Positions 41,562-51,007 of a stretch of 64,000 nucleotides of DNA are shown here, one piece after another. Numbering within the stretch: position 1 is the first letter of the stretch; every line of letters begins with the position of its first letter. The position numbers and the translations under genes are program-made. Below the pieces are notes generated by a model. That model worked only from the letters and a program-made list of their open reading frames with translations, did not search any database and had not been told where the DNA came from. Source of the DNA: Paenibacillus xylaniclasticus (lineage in GTDB: Bacteria > Bacillota > Bacilli > Paenibacillales > Paenibacillaceae); the NCBI RefSeq assembly GCF_004001065.1, contig NZ_BIML01000006.1, positions 186,001-250,000 of the forward strand, written 5' to 3'.

Positions 41562-43415
41562 CTATGCTCTTACCCCCTTGTCTTCCAGCTCTTCCGGCTC
41601 GATATGGAAGCCATGATCGTCCTTGAGCGAGCGGATCAGCATACACAAGAACGTAATTGCAAGGCCAGCACCACCAATAGCGTAATTGTGGTACATGAAG
41701 CCGAAGCCTGCAATGAACAAACCGATTGACATGAACAATGGAAGAATCGATGGCGACGGCATATGAATCGGACCGAGCGGTTCCGCTGGCATCATCTCTT
41801 TGTTGCCGTCCATTTTCTCTTTCCAATATGCATCGTATCCACGTACGAGTGGCGTTTGCTTGAAGTTATACTCCGGTGCCGGCGACGGAATCGTCCACTC
41901 CAGCGTACGTCCGTCTTCCCACGGATCGTTCGAAGCCTTCTTACCGCTGATCGCAGTTACAATAATGTTGATAATGAAGAAGATCGTACCGAGCCCCATT
42001 AATAGCGAGCCGATCGTACTGATCAAGTTCATTCCGTTAAAGCCCAAGCCGTCCAGATACGTGTAAATCCGACGCGGCATCCCCATCAGACCGAGGAAGT
42101 GCTGAATAAAGAATGTCATATGGAAGCCGATATAGAACGTCCAGAACGTCAGCTTGCCGAGACCTTCGTTCAGCATCTTACCGAACATCTTCGGCCACCA
42201 GTAATGAAGGCCTGCGAAAATACCGAGAATCAGACCACCAACAATAACGTAGTGGAAGTGCGCAACAACAAAGTACGAGTCGTGATACTGGAAGTCAGCC
42301 GGTGCTGCCGCGAGCATAACACCCGTTACGCCACCCATTACGAATGTTGGTACGAAGCCGACAGCGAACAGGTTCGCAGATGTGAACTTTATTGAGCCGC
42401 CCCACATCGTAAACAGCCAGTTAAATATTTTAATCCCTGTCGGTACGGCGATCAGCATTGTCGCGATGGAGAACAATGCGTTGGCAACAGGTCCCAGACC
42501 TGTTGTAAACATGTGATGCGCCCATACCATGAAGCCGAGGAAGCCGATCAGTACAGTCGCGAAGACCATGGAGCTGTATCCGAACAGACGCTTACGCGAG
42601 AACGTACTGACAACCTCGGAGATTACGCCGAAAGCCGGCAGAATGAGAATGTAAACCTCAGGGTGTCCGAAAATCCAGAAGATATGCTCCCACAGTACAG
42701 TATTACCGCCATTGGCAACGTTAAAGAAATTCGCTTCGAACAGCCGGTCGAACATCAGTGCAACGAGACCGACCGTCAGGGCAGGGAATGCGAACAAAAT
42801 CAGTGCCGATGTTACGAAGATTGCCCACGTGAACATTGGCATCCGCATGAACGTCATACCTGGTGCCCGCATGTTAATAATGGTAACTAGGAAGTTAATA
42901 CCGCCGATCAGCGTACCGATACCAGCGATCTGCAGGCCGATAACATAATAGTCGACCCCATAATCGTCGCTGAATGCCGGGCTCGCGAGCGGTACGTAAG
43001 ACGTCCAGCCCGCATCTGGCGCTCCGCCCGTGAACCAACTCACGTTCAGCAGCACGCCGCCGAAGAAGAACGTCCAGAAGCCGAGCGAGTTCAGAAACGG
43101 AAACGCTACGTCGCGTGCGCCGATCTGAAGCGGTATAACTGCATTCATCAGCGCGAACAGCATTGGCATTGCTGCAAGAAAGATCATCGTCGTGCCATGC
43201 ATGGTCAGAAGCTCATTGTATGTATCCGCGCTAACGAAGTCGTTAAGCGGCTTCCACAGCTGAATACGAATCAATATCGCTTCCAGACCGCCGATGAGGA
43301 AGAACAACCCACCGGCAATCAAATAAAGAATACCGATTTTCTTATGGTCAACGGTCGTCAACCAGTCCATGAGTCCCCGGTAACGTTTGACCGTATGCGC
43401 ATGCGCGTGTGCCAA
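41562..43415 (-). CDS. ctaD: Cytochrome c oxidase subunit I (CtaD)
   Basis: A 617-residue heme-copper oxidase subunit I with twelve helices. Landmarks: MHGTTMIFLAAMP with the heme a His, IFGHPEVYILILPAFG with the CuB His and Tyr (cross-link), WAHHMFTTGL with the other CuB His residues, and VVAHFHYVIVGG with the heme a3/a His pair. It pumps protons while reducing O2 in the cytoplasmic membrane. The start is TTG 43415 with AAAGGGGGG 8 bases upstream. Confidence 0.96.
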   Translation of the reverse strand: MAHAHAHTVKRYRGLMDWLTTVDHKKIGILYLIAGGLFFLIGGLEAILIRIQLWKPLNDFVSADTYNELLTMHGTTMIFLAAMPMLFALMNAVIPLQIGARDVAFPFLNSLGFWTFFFGGVLLNVSWFTGGAPDAGWTSYVPLASPAFSDDYGVDYYVIGLQIAGIGTLIGGINFLVTIINMRAPGMTFMRMPMFTWAIFVTSALILFAFPALTVGLVALMFDRLFEANFFNVANGGNTVLWEHIFWIFGHPEVYILILPAFGVISEVVSTFSRKRLFGYSSMVFATVLIGFLGFMVWAHHMFTTGLGPVANALFSIATMLIAVPTGIKIFNWLFTMWGGSIKFTSANLFAVGFVPTFVMGGVTGVMLAAAPADFQYHDSYFVVAHFHYVIVGGLILGIFAGLHYWWPKMFGKMLNEGLGKLTFWTFYIGFHMTFFIQHFLGLMGMPRRIYTYLDGLGFNGMNLISTIGSLLMGLGTIFFIINIIVTAISGKKASNDPWEDGRTLEWTIPSPAPEYNFKQTPLVRGYDAYWKEKMDGNKEMMPAEPLGPIHMPSPSILPLFMSIGLFIAGFGFMYHNYAIGGAGLAITFLCMLIRSLKDDHGFHIEPEELEDKGVRA

Positions 43416-43446
43416 GGTTAATGCCCCCCTTTAAGTCCCCCGATGA

Positions 43447-44523
43447 TTATTTCTCGTAGTCGATTTTAAGTCCAGCCAAGTATTGAGCGATGCCGTCTAT
43501 TTCTTGTTCGGACAGCTCATTCTCAAACCCAGGCATCAATGCACCAGGCTTAACCGCTTCCGGGTTCTTGATCCACTTCTTCAAGTTTTCCACGGTTGTA
43601 CCTTCGTTCTTATACTTCGCGTCGTCCGTGTTGATCAGGATACCGCCGACCGTCATCCGGCTGCCGATATCCGTTAAGTTCGGGAACGACAGACCGCCTT
43701 GTTCGCCGATCGCGTGGCAGGACAAGCAATTGTTCACGAGTGCATCTTTAATTGCAGGATCGCTTGGCAGTGCTACAGGAGCCTTAATGGCAGCTTTCCA
43801 GTTCTCGAACGAAGCCTCGTCGACCGCTTTCACTTTAAAGTCCATTAGCGCGTGAGAGGTACCGCACAGCTCGGCACACTTACCGAGGTATACACCAGCC
43901 TTTGTCGCTTCGAAATACATTTTGTTCGTATTCGCAGTACCGTTAGCATCCGCTGTACCCGTGTTTGTGTCGATTTTGCCCGCAAGGGACGGAATCCAGA
44001 TGGCGTGCTTAACGTCGCCGGACTTCGTCGTGATTGCAATCTTCTTACCCGTCGGGATTACAAGCTCTTGCGCCGTCCGGATATCATACTCCGGATAGTA
44101 GAATTCCCACCAGAATTGGTGCGACGTAACTTCTACTTTAATAGCGTCTTTATCTTTAGAGTAATCCTTAGAGAGACCGAATACGGAGTTCACCGTCGGT
44201 ACAGCCAGAATGACGAGCAAGATCAAAGGAATTACCGTCCAGATAATCTCCAGCTTATGGTTTCCTTCTACCTGTACTGGAATTTTGTTATCTCCAGGAC
44301 GTCTGCGGAAACGAACAATTACATACAAGGAGATCGCGAATACGACGACTACGACGATGAGCATGATACTGATCGCCAATTTCATCAGTCCGAATTGCTC
44401 TTCCGCCACTGGCCCTTGCGGGTTCAATGCCGAAAGATCTGCGCGCCCGCATGCCGACAGCAACAACATCATTCCGGCAAAGAGCGGCAGAAGGCGCTTT
44501 CCTACGTTCCACCGGTTCATCAT
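43447..44523 (-). CDS. ctaC: Cytochrome c oxidase subunit II with fused cytochrome c (CtaC, caa3 type)
   Basis: A 358-residue lipoprotein: lipobox LLLSACG, two helices, then the CuA domain with VKHAIWIPS His and CAELCGTSHALM (Cys, Cys, His and Met ligands). The C-terminal domain is a fused cytochrome c with CLSCH heme binding and the sixth ligand in GALMPGF, the caa3 hallmark. Strong TTGACA/TATATT promoter upstream. First gene of the ctaC-D-E-F operon. Confidence 0.96.
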   Translation of the reverse strand: MMNRWNVGKRLLPLFAGMMLLLSACGRADLSALNPQGPVAEEQFGLMKLAISIMLIVVVVVFAISLYVIVRFRRRPGDNKIPVQVEGNHKLEIIWTVIPLILLVILAVPTVNSVFGLSKDYSKDKDAIKVEVTSHQFWWEFYYPEYDIRTAQELVIPTGKKIAITTKSGDVKHAIWIPSLAGKIDTNTGTADANGTANTNKMYFEATKAGVYLGKCAELCGTSHALMDFKVKAVDEASFENWKAAIKAPVALPSDPAIKDALVNNCLSCHAIGEQGGLSFPNLTDIGSRMTVGGILINTDDAKYKNEGTTVENLKKWIKNPEAVKPGALMPGFENELSEQEIDGIAQYLAGLKIDYEK

Positions 44524-44633
44524 TCATCAACCCCACTTTTTACGTTTTCGCAGTTGCTTTCAGATGGCGAGGAAAGGCGCAAACTGCGTTTTCTAGAGAT
44601 GTTTTACAACTTCTGCATTAAATCACTTAATTA

Positions 44634-44662
44634 AATATAAAGTTGAAGGATGTTTTTGTCAA
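44634..44662 (-). promoter_or_regulatory. ctaC promoter
   Basis: On the minus strand TTGACA (44662-44657), 17-base spacer, TATATT (44639-44634). Just upstream (44670-44690) is TTTGTGAAC, which resembles half of a ResD-binding motif; that regulation is known for the oxidase genes of B. subtilis, here only suggested. Confidence 0.78.
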
Positions 44663-44941
44663 TCATTCCGAAAGAGTTCACAAATTGTTCTCAAAACCGT
44701 CAAAAATGCGATGATAACGGGCTTTTTAACATTTCTTCCACTCGCTTTTAACCGGTTTGCGAGCACCTCTTTCGACCTGATCCGACACCTCACTCGACAT
44801 CAATTTCCACTGCTTGCGAAAACTGCTTTATGTACATTGTGCACCTAATGAATGGTCAATTATGTATCGAAGTTTCAACGTATATTTCCGCCTGCGCGGC
44901 GAACGCTATCCGTAGTGCATTTATGAAGGAGGTACTTATGG
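44663..44941. other. Divergent control region between ctaC and the YhcN lipoprotein gene
   Basis: No gene seen. The left part is the ctaC promoter region; the right part ends with GAAGGAGG before the lipoprotein gene. A frame starting at 44830 lacks a ribosome binding site and overlaps the lipoprotein gene out of frame. Confidence 0.4.
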
Positions 44942-45748
44942 ATGAGGACCAACTATTCAAGACTTGCCCGCAGTCTTGTTCTGCTTCTAGGTATTTCGGT
45001 CATGTCCAGCGGCTGCAGCAGCTATAAGTATGAGCCGCATGGCTATAAATCAAACACGTACAGCACGCGCAACGCTGGTCAGCAGAGAGAGCTGGGCGAG
45101 CGGCAATTCGGAGCCTTGTCCATTGGACAGGACAATCACCAGAATCAGTATTTTGAGTACAGCTCCTACATCTCGAAAGAGATAACCAAAATCGACGGCA
45201 TCTCATATGCGAACGTCATGCTGACTGACAAGAATGCTTATGTTGGAATTGTCTTCCATGGTAATGCAATGCGAACGAAGTCCGGAGGTCGCGATAAGAA
45301 AGAGCAAAACCTTAGCGGAGCCAACGAAGGTGTATACAACCATACAACCGGCAGCCCGTTCTGGGACGGACGAGAGCTGGCGACGCCATATGGCCCTGCA
45401 TTAACAGTAAACGATCATAATGAGCTTCCGGACGGATTAAAGCAAGCCATCGCGCTCCGCGTCCGCAAGCTTGCTCCCCGCGTGAAGGAGGTTCACATTT
45501 CGGCGAACCGCGAATTCGTAAACCGGCTGATCGAATATGCGAAGAAATCATGGATGAATGAATCACTTAAACCGTATCTTGAAGACTTCAATGCGCTCGT
45601 GGCCCACCAATTTGCCGGCAGCGATAAACGTCCGGCCAGTATCCGCCGCATCTCTCCGAAGACGACGGGTGTGGACCGCAATACAGGTGACAAGGACGGG
45701 CCTAACGGAGAGCCGAAAAGCGGCGCTGATAACGGTGATACGCGGTAA
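44942..45748 (+). CDS. YhcN/YlaJ-family sporulation lipoprotein
   Basis: A 268-residue lipoprotein: lipobox MSSGC (Cys25), then a YhcN/YlaJ domain (EYSSYISKEITKIDGISYANVMLTD, VRKLAPRVKEVHISANREFVNRLIEYAKK), a fold of spore membrane proteins with a role in germination or outgrowth. The C-terminal 40 residues are Gly/Asp/Lys-rich and low-complexity. AGGAGG lies 9 bases upstream. A terminator follows at 45807. Confidence 0.9.
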   Translation: MRTNYSRLARSLVLLLGISVMSSGCSSYKYEPHGYKSNTYSTRNAGQQRELGERQFGALSIGQDNHQNQYFEYSSYISKEITKIDGISYANVMLTDKNAYVGIVFHGNAMRTKSGGRDKKEQNLSGANEGVYNHTTGSPFWDGRELATPYGPALTVNDHNELPDGLKQAIALRVRKLAPRVKEVHISANREFVNRLIEYAKKSWMNESLKPYLEDFNALVAHQFAGSDKRPASIRRISPKTTGVDRNTGDKDGPNGEPKSGADNGDTR

Positions 45749-45806
45749 TTCCAATATTTTCTGAAAATTTATCTTCTATTATATATAGGGCATGTAAGAA
45801 CTATAT

Positions 45807-45836
45807 AAGAGGCGCTTTCCCTTCAAGCGCCTCTTT
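45807..45836 (+). terminator. Intrinsic terminator of the YhcN-type gene
   Basis: AAGAGGCGCTT (45807-45817) and AAGCGCCTCTT (45825-45835) pair perfectly and a T run follows. Confidence 0.88.
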
Positions 45837-45847
45837 GCAATGAACAA

Positions 45848-45878
45848 GGGGAGCGCTTTATGGAATAGAGCGCTCCCC
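45848..45878 (-). terminator. Hairpin over the stop of the DUF421 gene
   Basis: GGGGAGCGCT (45848-45857) and AGCGCTCCCC (45869-45878) pair perfectly; the stop codon of the DUF421 gene lies in the loop. The T run on the minus strand is poor. Confidence 0.6.
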
Positions 45879-46556
45879 TGTCTGAATCGTAATGTCGCCG
45901 GCATCGTCCACCTGAGCCAAGAATACTTCTTCAAGTCGAACGCCTTTATTAGCTAGTTGTTGATGAAGCCACTTGCTGTCGTAGCCTGATTTGCGAAGCG
46001 CTTCCTCTATAATAACGCCGTCCATAATGACGCTCTCCGGCTGCCGCTCCTCCTTAACTGCCCAGCCAAGCGCTTGAGCGGTTAGCGGCTGCTGTTCTTT
46101 CTTCAGCATGAACGTAATGTCTCCGTTCGATTCCATGACTGCGAACTCCACGTCCGCCACCCGATGGATGTTCTTGCTTCGCATTTTCTCCAAGAACTCA
46201 TCGAGCGTGACTCTCTCCTTGAATAGATTTTTTTCTATCAGCGTTCCTTTTTCGATAAGAATACGCCCTTTGCCATCTACCCAATTACGCAGCACTCTAC
46301 TCTTCATTGTCGCAAATTCCATGACTACAGATACAAGCACCCAAACCGACATCGCCACGAGCCCTAAATACCACTGGCTGTCTGTGTCGAGCGATAAATA
46401 CGCCGCAATATTGCCGATCGTAATACCTGTAATGTATTCGAACAGCGATAGCTGCGATATTTGCCGCTTTCCAAGGATCTTGGTCATCGTGAACAATATT
46501 ACTACGCCAGACAATGTACGCAGCGCAACTTCTAACCAGGTTGGCACAGCAAACAC
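45858..46556 (-). CDS. DUF421 membrane protein (YetF/YcaP family)
   Basis: A 232-residue protein: three N-terminal helices (VALRTLSGVVILFTMTKIL, FEYITGITIGNIAAYL, LGLVAMSVWVLVSVVMEFA) and a cytoplasmic DUF421 domain (GKGRILIEKGTLIEKNLFKERV, DVEFAVMESNGDITFMLKKE). In spore formers such paralogs are often expressed in the forespore or vegetatively; function unknown. GTG 46556 stands directly behind GAGGGAGGG; GTG 46547 has a better spacing and may be the real start. Confidence 0.88.
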   Translation of the reverse strand: MFAVPTWLEVALRTLSGVVILFTMTKILGKRQISQLSLFEYITGITIGNIAAYLSLDTDSQWYLGLVAMSVWVLVSVVMEFATMKSRVLRNWVDGKGRILIEKGTLIEKNLFKERVTLDEFLEKMRSKNIHRVADVEFAVMESNGDITFMLKKEQQPLTAQALGWAVKEERQPESVIMDGVIIEEALRKSGYDSKWLHQQLANKGVRLEEVFLAQVDDAGDITIQTGERSIP

Positions 46557-46596
46557 CCCTCCCTCTTAAGTTTAGGATGCCGCTGAATACGGTTAA

Positions 46597-48264
46597 TTAT
46601 GCCTGATGCTGCATATCGAGCGCTGCTGCAACGTATACAGCCGGGGAGTTCCAATATATGGTATTCTCGTTCGTCGAGTAACTCTCCTCATGATCGATGT
46701 AGCATGCAGCAGGAGGAAGATCCTTTAGCCTCGAAGCAGCAATCTCATCCTGGAGCCCTGCATTCGGACCGCCCGCCACAATGCCCGGTACCGGATCTGT
46801 TACGCCGTCAGCCACAGACGGTCGATGATGCGGGTGCATGACGGAATAAGAACCGAAGCCCGTGACGTAGCAAATACCTAGTACGTTGTTTCCGAGCAAG
46901 TAGTCCCATTGATATTGAGCTGCACGGCAGTATGCTTCACGCTTGGCTGCATCCTCCGTCAAATCAGCCGCCATGAGCAAGTGCATTCCGTCATTCATAA
47001 CGATCATATTGCTGCCCCAAATGTAGCCGTCGGATGGAAGCGCGACGCCGAAGCCATCGCGCAGCGAGGCGGTGAGCAGTTCATCGGCGCGGTCAAGCCA
47101 GGCTCGTTGCAAATCATCCAGAAGCGCTCGATTCTCTCCCCGCTCCCGCAAAGCGGCTATAAGCGCTGTTGTTCCATAACCGCCAACATCGGCCCAGCCA
47201 AACGGACAAAGCGGGAAGCTGCCGCTCTTGGCCAGCTGCTCTGATCTGTTCAAATACACAGCTTCACCAGTCAGCCGATACAGCTCGGCCGCTGCCCAAT
47301 AAAGCTCGTCCACGACAGTCTCATCGCCATATTCCCCGGTCGTAACATCGGACGGATTGCGAAAGCCCGTCCTCTCCTGCTCATCCGCTTGCTCAAGCCA
47401 CTGCCACGAACGTTCCGCCGCTTCTTGACATACACGCGCGAAAGCGGCGTCGAACGGCGCATAGACGCGAGCAGCCATCGCCATCGAAGCTGCGAACGTA
47501 CCGGCAGCGGTGAACGATACCGGCGAGAACACGAGATCGGCAAGATCGTCCTCTGGCATGACATTCAGTCCCGTGAAGGCATAGGTCGTCAGCTTATGGT
47601 AGACAGCGCCGTCCTGACGCTGATTAAGCAGCATCCAATCGAGCTCATAACGTGTCTCGTTCAGAATATCCGGGATTCCGTTGCCGCTTTCCGGAATTAC
47701 CGTCAGCTCTTCGAACGCCTCAGGATATCGCTCGTATGCAAGCATGAGATCCGCAACGGCCTTTGCAGCCGCTACCATATATTTTCCATAATCACCTGCA
47801 TCGTGCCAGCCGCCAGCTGATGGAAGCAGCGTATCCGTATCTCCATGCACTTCGCCATGCGCAAGATGGCAAGCACCGTGCTTCCACGGACCGGCGAACT
47901 CCTCTGTCAGCTCCATACCGCAGCGCATATAGTAGAAGTTTTTGAGCAACGCCAGCTTAATCTGTTGATAAGGACGCGGCGAGATCGTGAACGTCTCGGA
48001 TTCGATACCGCCCTCCATAACGATACGATAACGTCCCGCTTCATCCAATCCGTCCAAGCTTGTGCGGCTGACCGGAATACCAGCAGAAGCATCGTCCGTT
48101 AAGGGTCCGGTCTTTCCTTTATATACGGTCTCATCCGTATCCACGTTAACGACTTCAAAGCGTCCATTGGCCAATTGACTTGTAAACGCTTTCGTTTGTC
48201 CTAACGTAAAACCAAGCTGGTTCATTCGGATTGCCGGCTCGTTCCACTGTTTCCGTGTAGTCAT
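46597..48264 (-). CDS. Glycoside hydrolase family 9 enzyme, without signal peptide
   Basis: A 555-residue GH9 protein: an N-terminal Ig-like domain (about 10-90; MNQLGFTLGQTKAF is the CelD_N signature) then the (alpha/alpha)6 barrel. Catalytic base region GGWHDAGDYGKYM, the HHRPS motif, and the acid Glu in YSTNENTIYWNSPAV are all present, so the enzyme should be active on beta-1,4-glucans or oligosaccharides. There is no signal peptide at ATG 48264 (nor at ATG 48270), which implies intracellular processing of imported oligosaccharides. GAGGGGG lies 8 bases upstream. Monocistronic. Confidence 0.92.
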   Translation of the reverse strand: MTTRKQWNEPAIRMNQLGFTLGQTKAFTSQLANGRFEVVNVDTDETVYKGKTGPLTDDASAGIPVSRTSLDGLDEAGRYRIVMEGGIESETFTISPRPYQQIKLALLKNFYYMRCGMELTEEFAGPWKHGACHLAHGEVHGDTDTLLPSAGGWHDAGDYGKYMVAAAKAVADLMLAYERYPEAFEELTVIPESGNGIPDILNETRYELDWMLLNQRQDGAVYHKLTTYAFTGLNVMPEDDLADLVFSPVSFTAAGTFAASMAMAARVYAPFDAAFARVCQEAAERSWQWLEQADEQERTGFRNPSDVTTGEYGDETVVDELYWAAAELYRLTGEAVYLNRSEQLAKSGSFPLCPFGWADVGGYGTTALIAALRERGENRALLDDLQRAWLDRADELLTASLRDGFGVALPSDGYIWGSNMIVMNDGMHLLMAADLTEDAAKREAYCRAAQYQWDYLLGNNVLGICYVTGFGSYSVMHPHHRPSVADGVTDPVPGIVAGGPNAGLQDEIAASRLKDLPPAACYIDHEESYSTNENTIYWNSPAVYVAAALDMQHQA

Positions 48265-48334
48265 ATACATTGCCCCCTCATCAATACAATATGAATCGCA
48301 ATAACTTCATTCAATACCATGATTATACATGAAC

Positions 48335-48359
48335 AAAAGAGCGGATAACCCCGCTCTTT
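48335..48359. terminator. Terminator of the nitrilase/GNAT operon
   Basis: AAAGAGCGG (48336-48344) and CCGCTCTTT (48351-48359) form a stem with a six-base loop; the T run on the minus strand is short (TG TTC). 40 bases past the last GNAT gene's stop. Confidence 0.7.
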
Positions 48360-48398
48360 CTTGTGCAATCTTTATGCTCAATTGTCATGTCCTTACGA

Positions 48399-49067
48399 TT
48401 ATAGAGGTAAAAGTGCAATCTTATCCTTCGAATCAAGCGCAGCGACCATCGCTTCCCAAGCGGCAGGCTTGTTCGGCAGCACGGCGTAATAACGACGCAA
48501 AAACTTCGCAACTAACGAGGCATCGATCTTATCCCGTCCGTCATAAGGAAGAAAGCCCAGGTCCAGCTCCTCGACGGCCTCTCCATCATTCTGCCAAGAA
48601 GGATGTACGTATGGCATATCGATCCGCTTGTAGCCCATATGGGACAATACTTCCCGGCGAACATACGGATTCATCGTCATTAAACCGCCGAAATCATGAT
48701 TAGCCGCCCGATACGGATCGTATATTTCGGCGAACATGCCGTCAAGCTTCTGTCCGAACGAAGCAGCTAACGCATCCAGATCCCGCTGGCGCTCATTCCA
48801 AAGGAACGGGCCGACGCCAAGCCCTGGACGACCAACGATCGTAAAGTCAGTCATCGCAACATTAAAGTCCGGATAATAACGGTACTCGGTCGTTCCGACT
48901 ACCTCACCCTCATGAACGGCAACGAACACTCGAATACCGGGGTCCTCGAGCGGCTCCTTCCACAAGTCGAACGCAAGCACCTCCTCCGGAGGAAACACTT
49001 CGCCCATCAGTTTATGCATGGCCGCAAACAGCGGATCTGCGATATTCGTAATTCGGATATATTCCAT
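48399..49067 (-). CDS. GNAT-like protein, third gene of the nitrilase operon
   Basis: A 222-residue protein with a GNAT-like core (VFVAVHEGEVVGTTEYRYYPDFN, VGRPGLGVGPFLWNERQRD); the acetyl-CoA loop is degenerate, so activity is uncertain. ATG 49067 is chosen, with AAGGAG 11 bases upstream; ATG 49127 would lie within the preceding gene. Operon with the GNAT and nitrilase genes upstream; the substrate is unknown. Confidence 0.72.
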   Translation of the reverse strand: MEYIRITNIADPLFAAMHKLMGEVFPPEEVLAFDLWKEPLEDPGIRVFVAVHEGEVVGTTEYRYYPDFNVAMTDFTIVGRPGLGVGPFLWNERQRDLDALAASFGQKLDGMFAEIYDPYRAANHDFGGLMTMNPYVRREVLSHMGYKRIDMPYVHPSWQNDGEAVEELDLGFLPYDGRDKIDASLVAKFLRRYYAVLPNKPAAWEAMVAALDSKDKIALLPL

Positions 49068-49090
49068 TAACCGCCCAACTCCTTCAATAT

Positions 49091-49777
49091 TCATTGGCTC
49101 TTCGTATGAAGAAATGGATTGCGCCATTCCATCAGCGCTGCATTATTGCCGGACTCTTCATCATTCAGATAGTTACGAACGACGCCGATCGGCGTTCGGC
49201 CGACACGCAGCATGAAGCTAATAACCGGATCGTTCAGCTCGGCGCGAATGACAGCGTCCAAATACTGCTCCGGCGACATCCGATCCGCCACAAGATGATA
49301 GCCTGACAGTCGGCCCCCGCCCAGCAGACGAGTCAGCCTATGATGAACGACAACATCGTACATGGAGAACATAAGCCATTGTCCAAGCCTAAGCTTACGA
49401 TACTGCGGCCGGACACAGAGGTCGACGACATATAGAGTATCGCCGGATGGGTCATGATTACGGATATAGCCGTTATCCGTTATTTCCTCCCAGCTGTGCT
49501 CGGGATGCGCTGGGTCGAATTGAACGATCAGTCCCGTCATCGAGCCGGCCAATCTGCCATCCACCTCGATGCACAGCGCACCTTCGGGGAACCGTTCAAT
49601 ATGGCTGGCCAGCTGCTCGCGGTTCCACCATTGCTCAGGCGGATAAGGCGGAGGAAAGCACTCGGCCTGAATTTGAATCAGTTCATCGAAATCGGCTTCT
49701 GTATAGCTGCGTACGACAGCTGGAACAGGCTTGCCGTCGTTCATTACATAGAACGATTTATAGTAGGGGATCGACAT
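49091..49777 (-). CDS. GNAT-family acetyltransferase
   Basis: A 228-residue GNAT protein: YTEADFDELIQIQAECFPPP is the N-terminal helix pair, LYVVDLCVRPQYRKLRLGQWLM is motif A with a modified (R/Q)xxGxG loop (RKLRLG). It lies 7 bases downstream of a nitrilase-family gene. In B. subtilis YhcX a nitrilase and a GNAT domain are fused in one protein; here they are separate. Confidence 0.85.
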   Translation of the reverse strand: MSIPYYKSFYVMNDGKPVPAVVRSYTEADFDELIQIQAECFPPPYPPEQWWNREQLASHIERFPEGALCIEVDGRLAGSMTGLIVQFDPAHPEHSWEEITDNGYIRNHDPSGDTLYVVDLCVRPQYRKLRLGQWLMFSMYDVVVHHRLTRLLGGGRLSGYHLVADRMSPEQYLDAVIRAELNDPVISFMLRVGRTPIGVVRNYLNDEESGNNAALMEWRNPFLHTKSQ

Positions 49778-49784
49778 GGATCGT

Positions 49785-50645
49785 TCACTTCCAATCCGTA
49801 TATAGATCAGTCCGGCGATCCCGCCAGGTTGTCACCGAGCCCCGCTCCCTCACTTCATAAAGAAGCGACAGGTCGAGATCGGCCGTAACAATCATATCCC
49901 CGTTAATTTCCCCCTCAACCATAATGCCGCGCGGTGGAAAAGGAATGTCATTCGGCGTCAGTACGGCAGCTTGCCCATAATTCAGCCGCATGAAGTCGAC
50001 TGTCGGCAGCGAGCCGACCGTGCCTGTTGTGACGATATATATCTGGTTCTCGATCGTTCGCGCATGCGCGCAGTAACGAACGCGATAGAAGCCTTGGCGG
50101 TCATCGGTGCACGACGGACAGAAAATAATGTCTGCCCCTTTCGCCCGCGCCATCCGAACAATCTCGGGAAACTCGATGTCGTAGCAGGTCAGCATCGCGA
50201 TCCGGCCTTTGGGCGTATCGAATACGGCCAATCCGTCACCAGCGCCCATATTCCACTCCGTTACTTCTGTCGGCGTAATATGCAGCTTCGGCTGCACACC
50301 AACTGTGCCGTCCGGCATGAATAGATGGGCTGCGTTCAACAGCTTACCTTCGCTCGTCCGGATGACATGCGTGCCGCCGATAATGTACATGTTATACCGG
50401 GCGGCCAGCCCTTTGAACAATTCGAGATAGGCATCTGTAAATTCAGGCAATGCATCAATGCTGCGCGCTTTACCACTCTCATCCGGAATAGACATCAGCT
50501 GTGTCGTCATAAACTCCGGGAACAGCACGTATTCAGAGCCAAATTCGTCTGCGGTGCGTATGTAATGCTCAACCTGCGCGGCGAACGCCTCGAAGGAATC
50601 GATAGTATGCAAATGATACTGTACGGCAGAAACCCTTAATCTCAT
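49785..50645 (-). CDS. Carbon-nitrogen hydrolase (nitrilase superfamily)
   Basis: A 286-residue nitrilase-fold amidohydrolase. The Glu-Lys-Cys triad is visible: Glu in VLFPEFM, Lys in VQPKLHITP, Cys in MLTCYDIEFPE. Substrate is probably a small carbamoyl or omega-amide compound. GGAGG precedes ATG 50645. First gene of a three-gene operon with two GNAT-like proteins. Confidence 0.92.
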   Translation of the reverse strand: MRLRVSAVQYHLHTIDSFEAFAAQVEHYIRTADEFGSEYVLFPEFMTTQLMSIPDESGKARSIDALPEFTDAYLELFKGLAARYNMYIIGGTHVIRTSEGKLLNAAHLFMPDGTVGVQPKLHITPTEVTEWNMGAGDGLAVFDTPKGRIAMLTCYDIEFPEIVRMARAKGADIIFCPSCTDDRQGFYRVRYCAHARTIENQIYIVTTGTVGSLPTVDFMRLNYGQAAVLTPNDIPFPPRGIMVEGEINGDMIVTADLDLSLLYEVRERGSVTTWRDRRTDLYTDWK

Positions 50646-50760
50646 CTCACACCTCCAAATATTTCATCCTCTTATTGTGACGCAAAAATGCTGGCGCAAC
50701 AAGAGTACGAATGGCATCGCCTGATCATTATTCCAATTTCGTAAAAGGATATCAGAGCTG

Positions 50761-50990
50761 CTATAATCCTAGTACATGAATAGCCCCAAAAGAAGGTATT
50801 CGTATCGTTAGTCCAATCGAACATCGTGACTTACTGGACGACCATACCGTAATTTCGCTGCCGACATCCTTCACAGCAATACCAATTATATTGTCAGGGT
50901 TACACAGTTGGAATTCCGCCTGCATTACGCGCTCCCGTCCACGTACAGATTGATCTCTTCGTTCATCCGCAGCCGGGCGAATGACTTCAT
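50761..50990 (-). pseudogene. Possible gene relic downstream of pncB
   Basis: Two protein-like minus-strand stretches meet at a TAATG (50927-50923): the first reads MKSFARLRMNEEINLYVDGSA, the second MQAEFQLCNPDNIIGIAVKD to FGAIHVLGL. Both have natural composition, and read as one frameshifted protein they look like the C-terminus of a larger enzyme, but I cannot name it. No ribosome binding site. Confidence 0.28.
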
Positions 50991-51007
50991 CAGCTCGACT
51001 AGACGCC

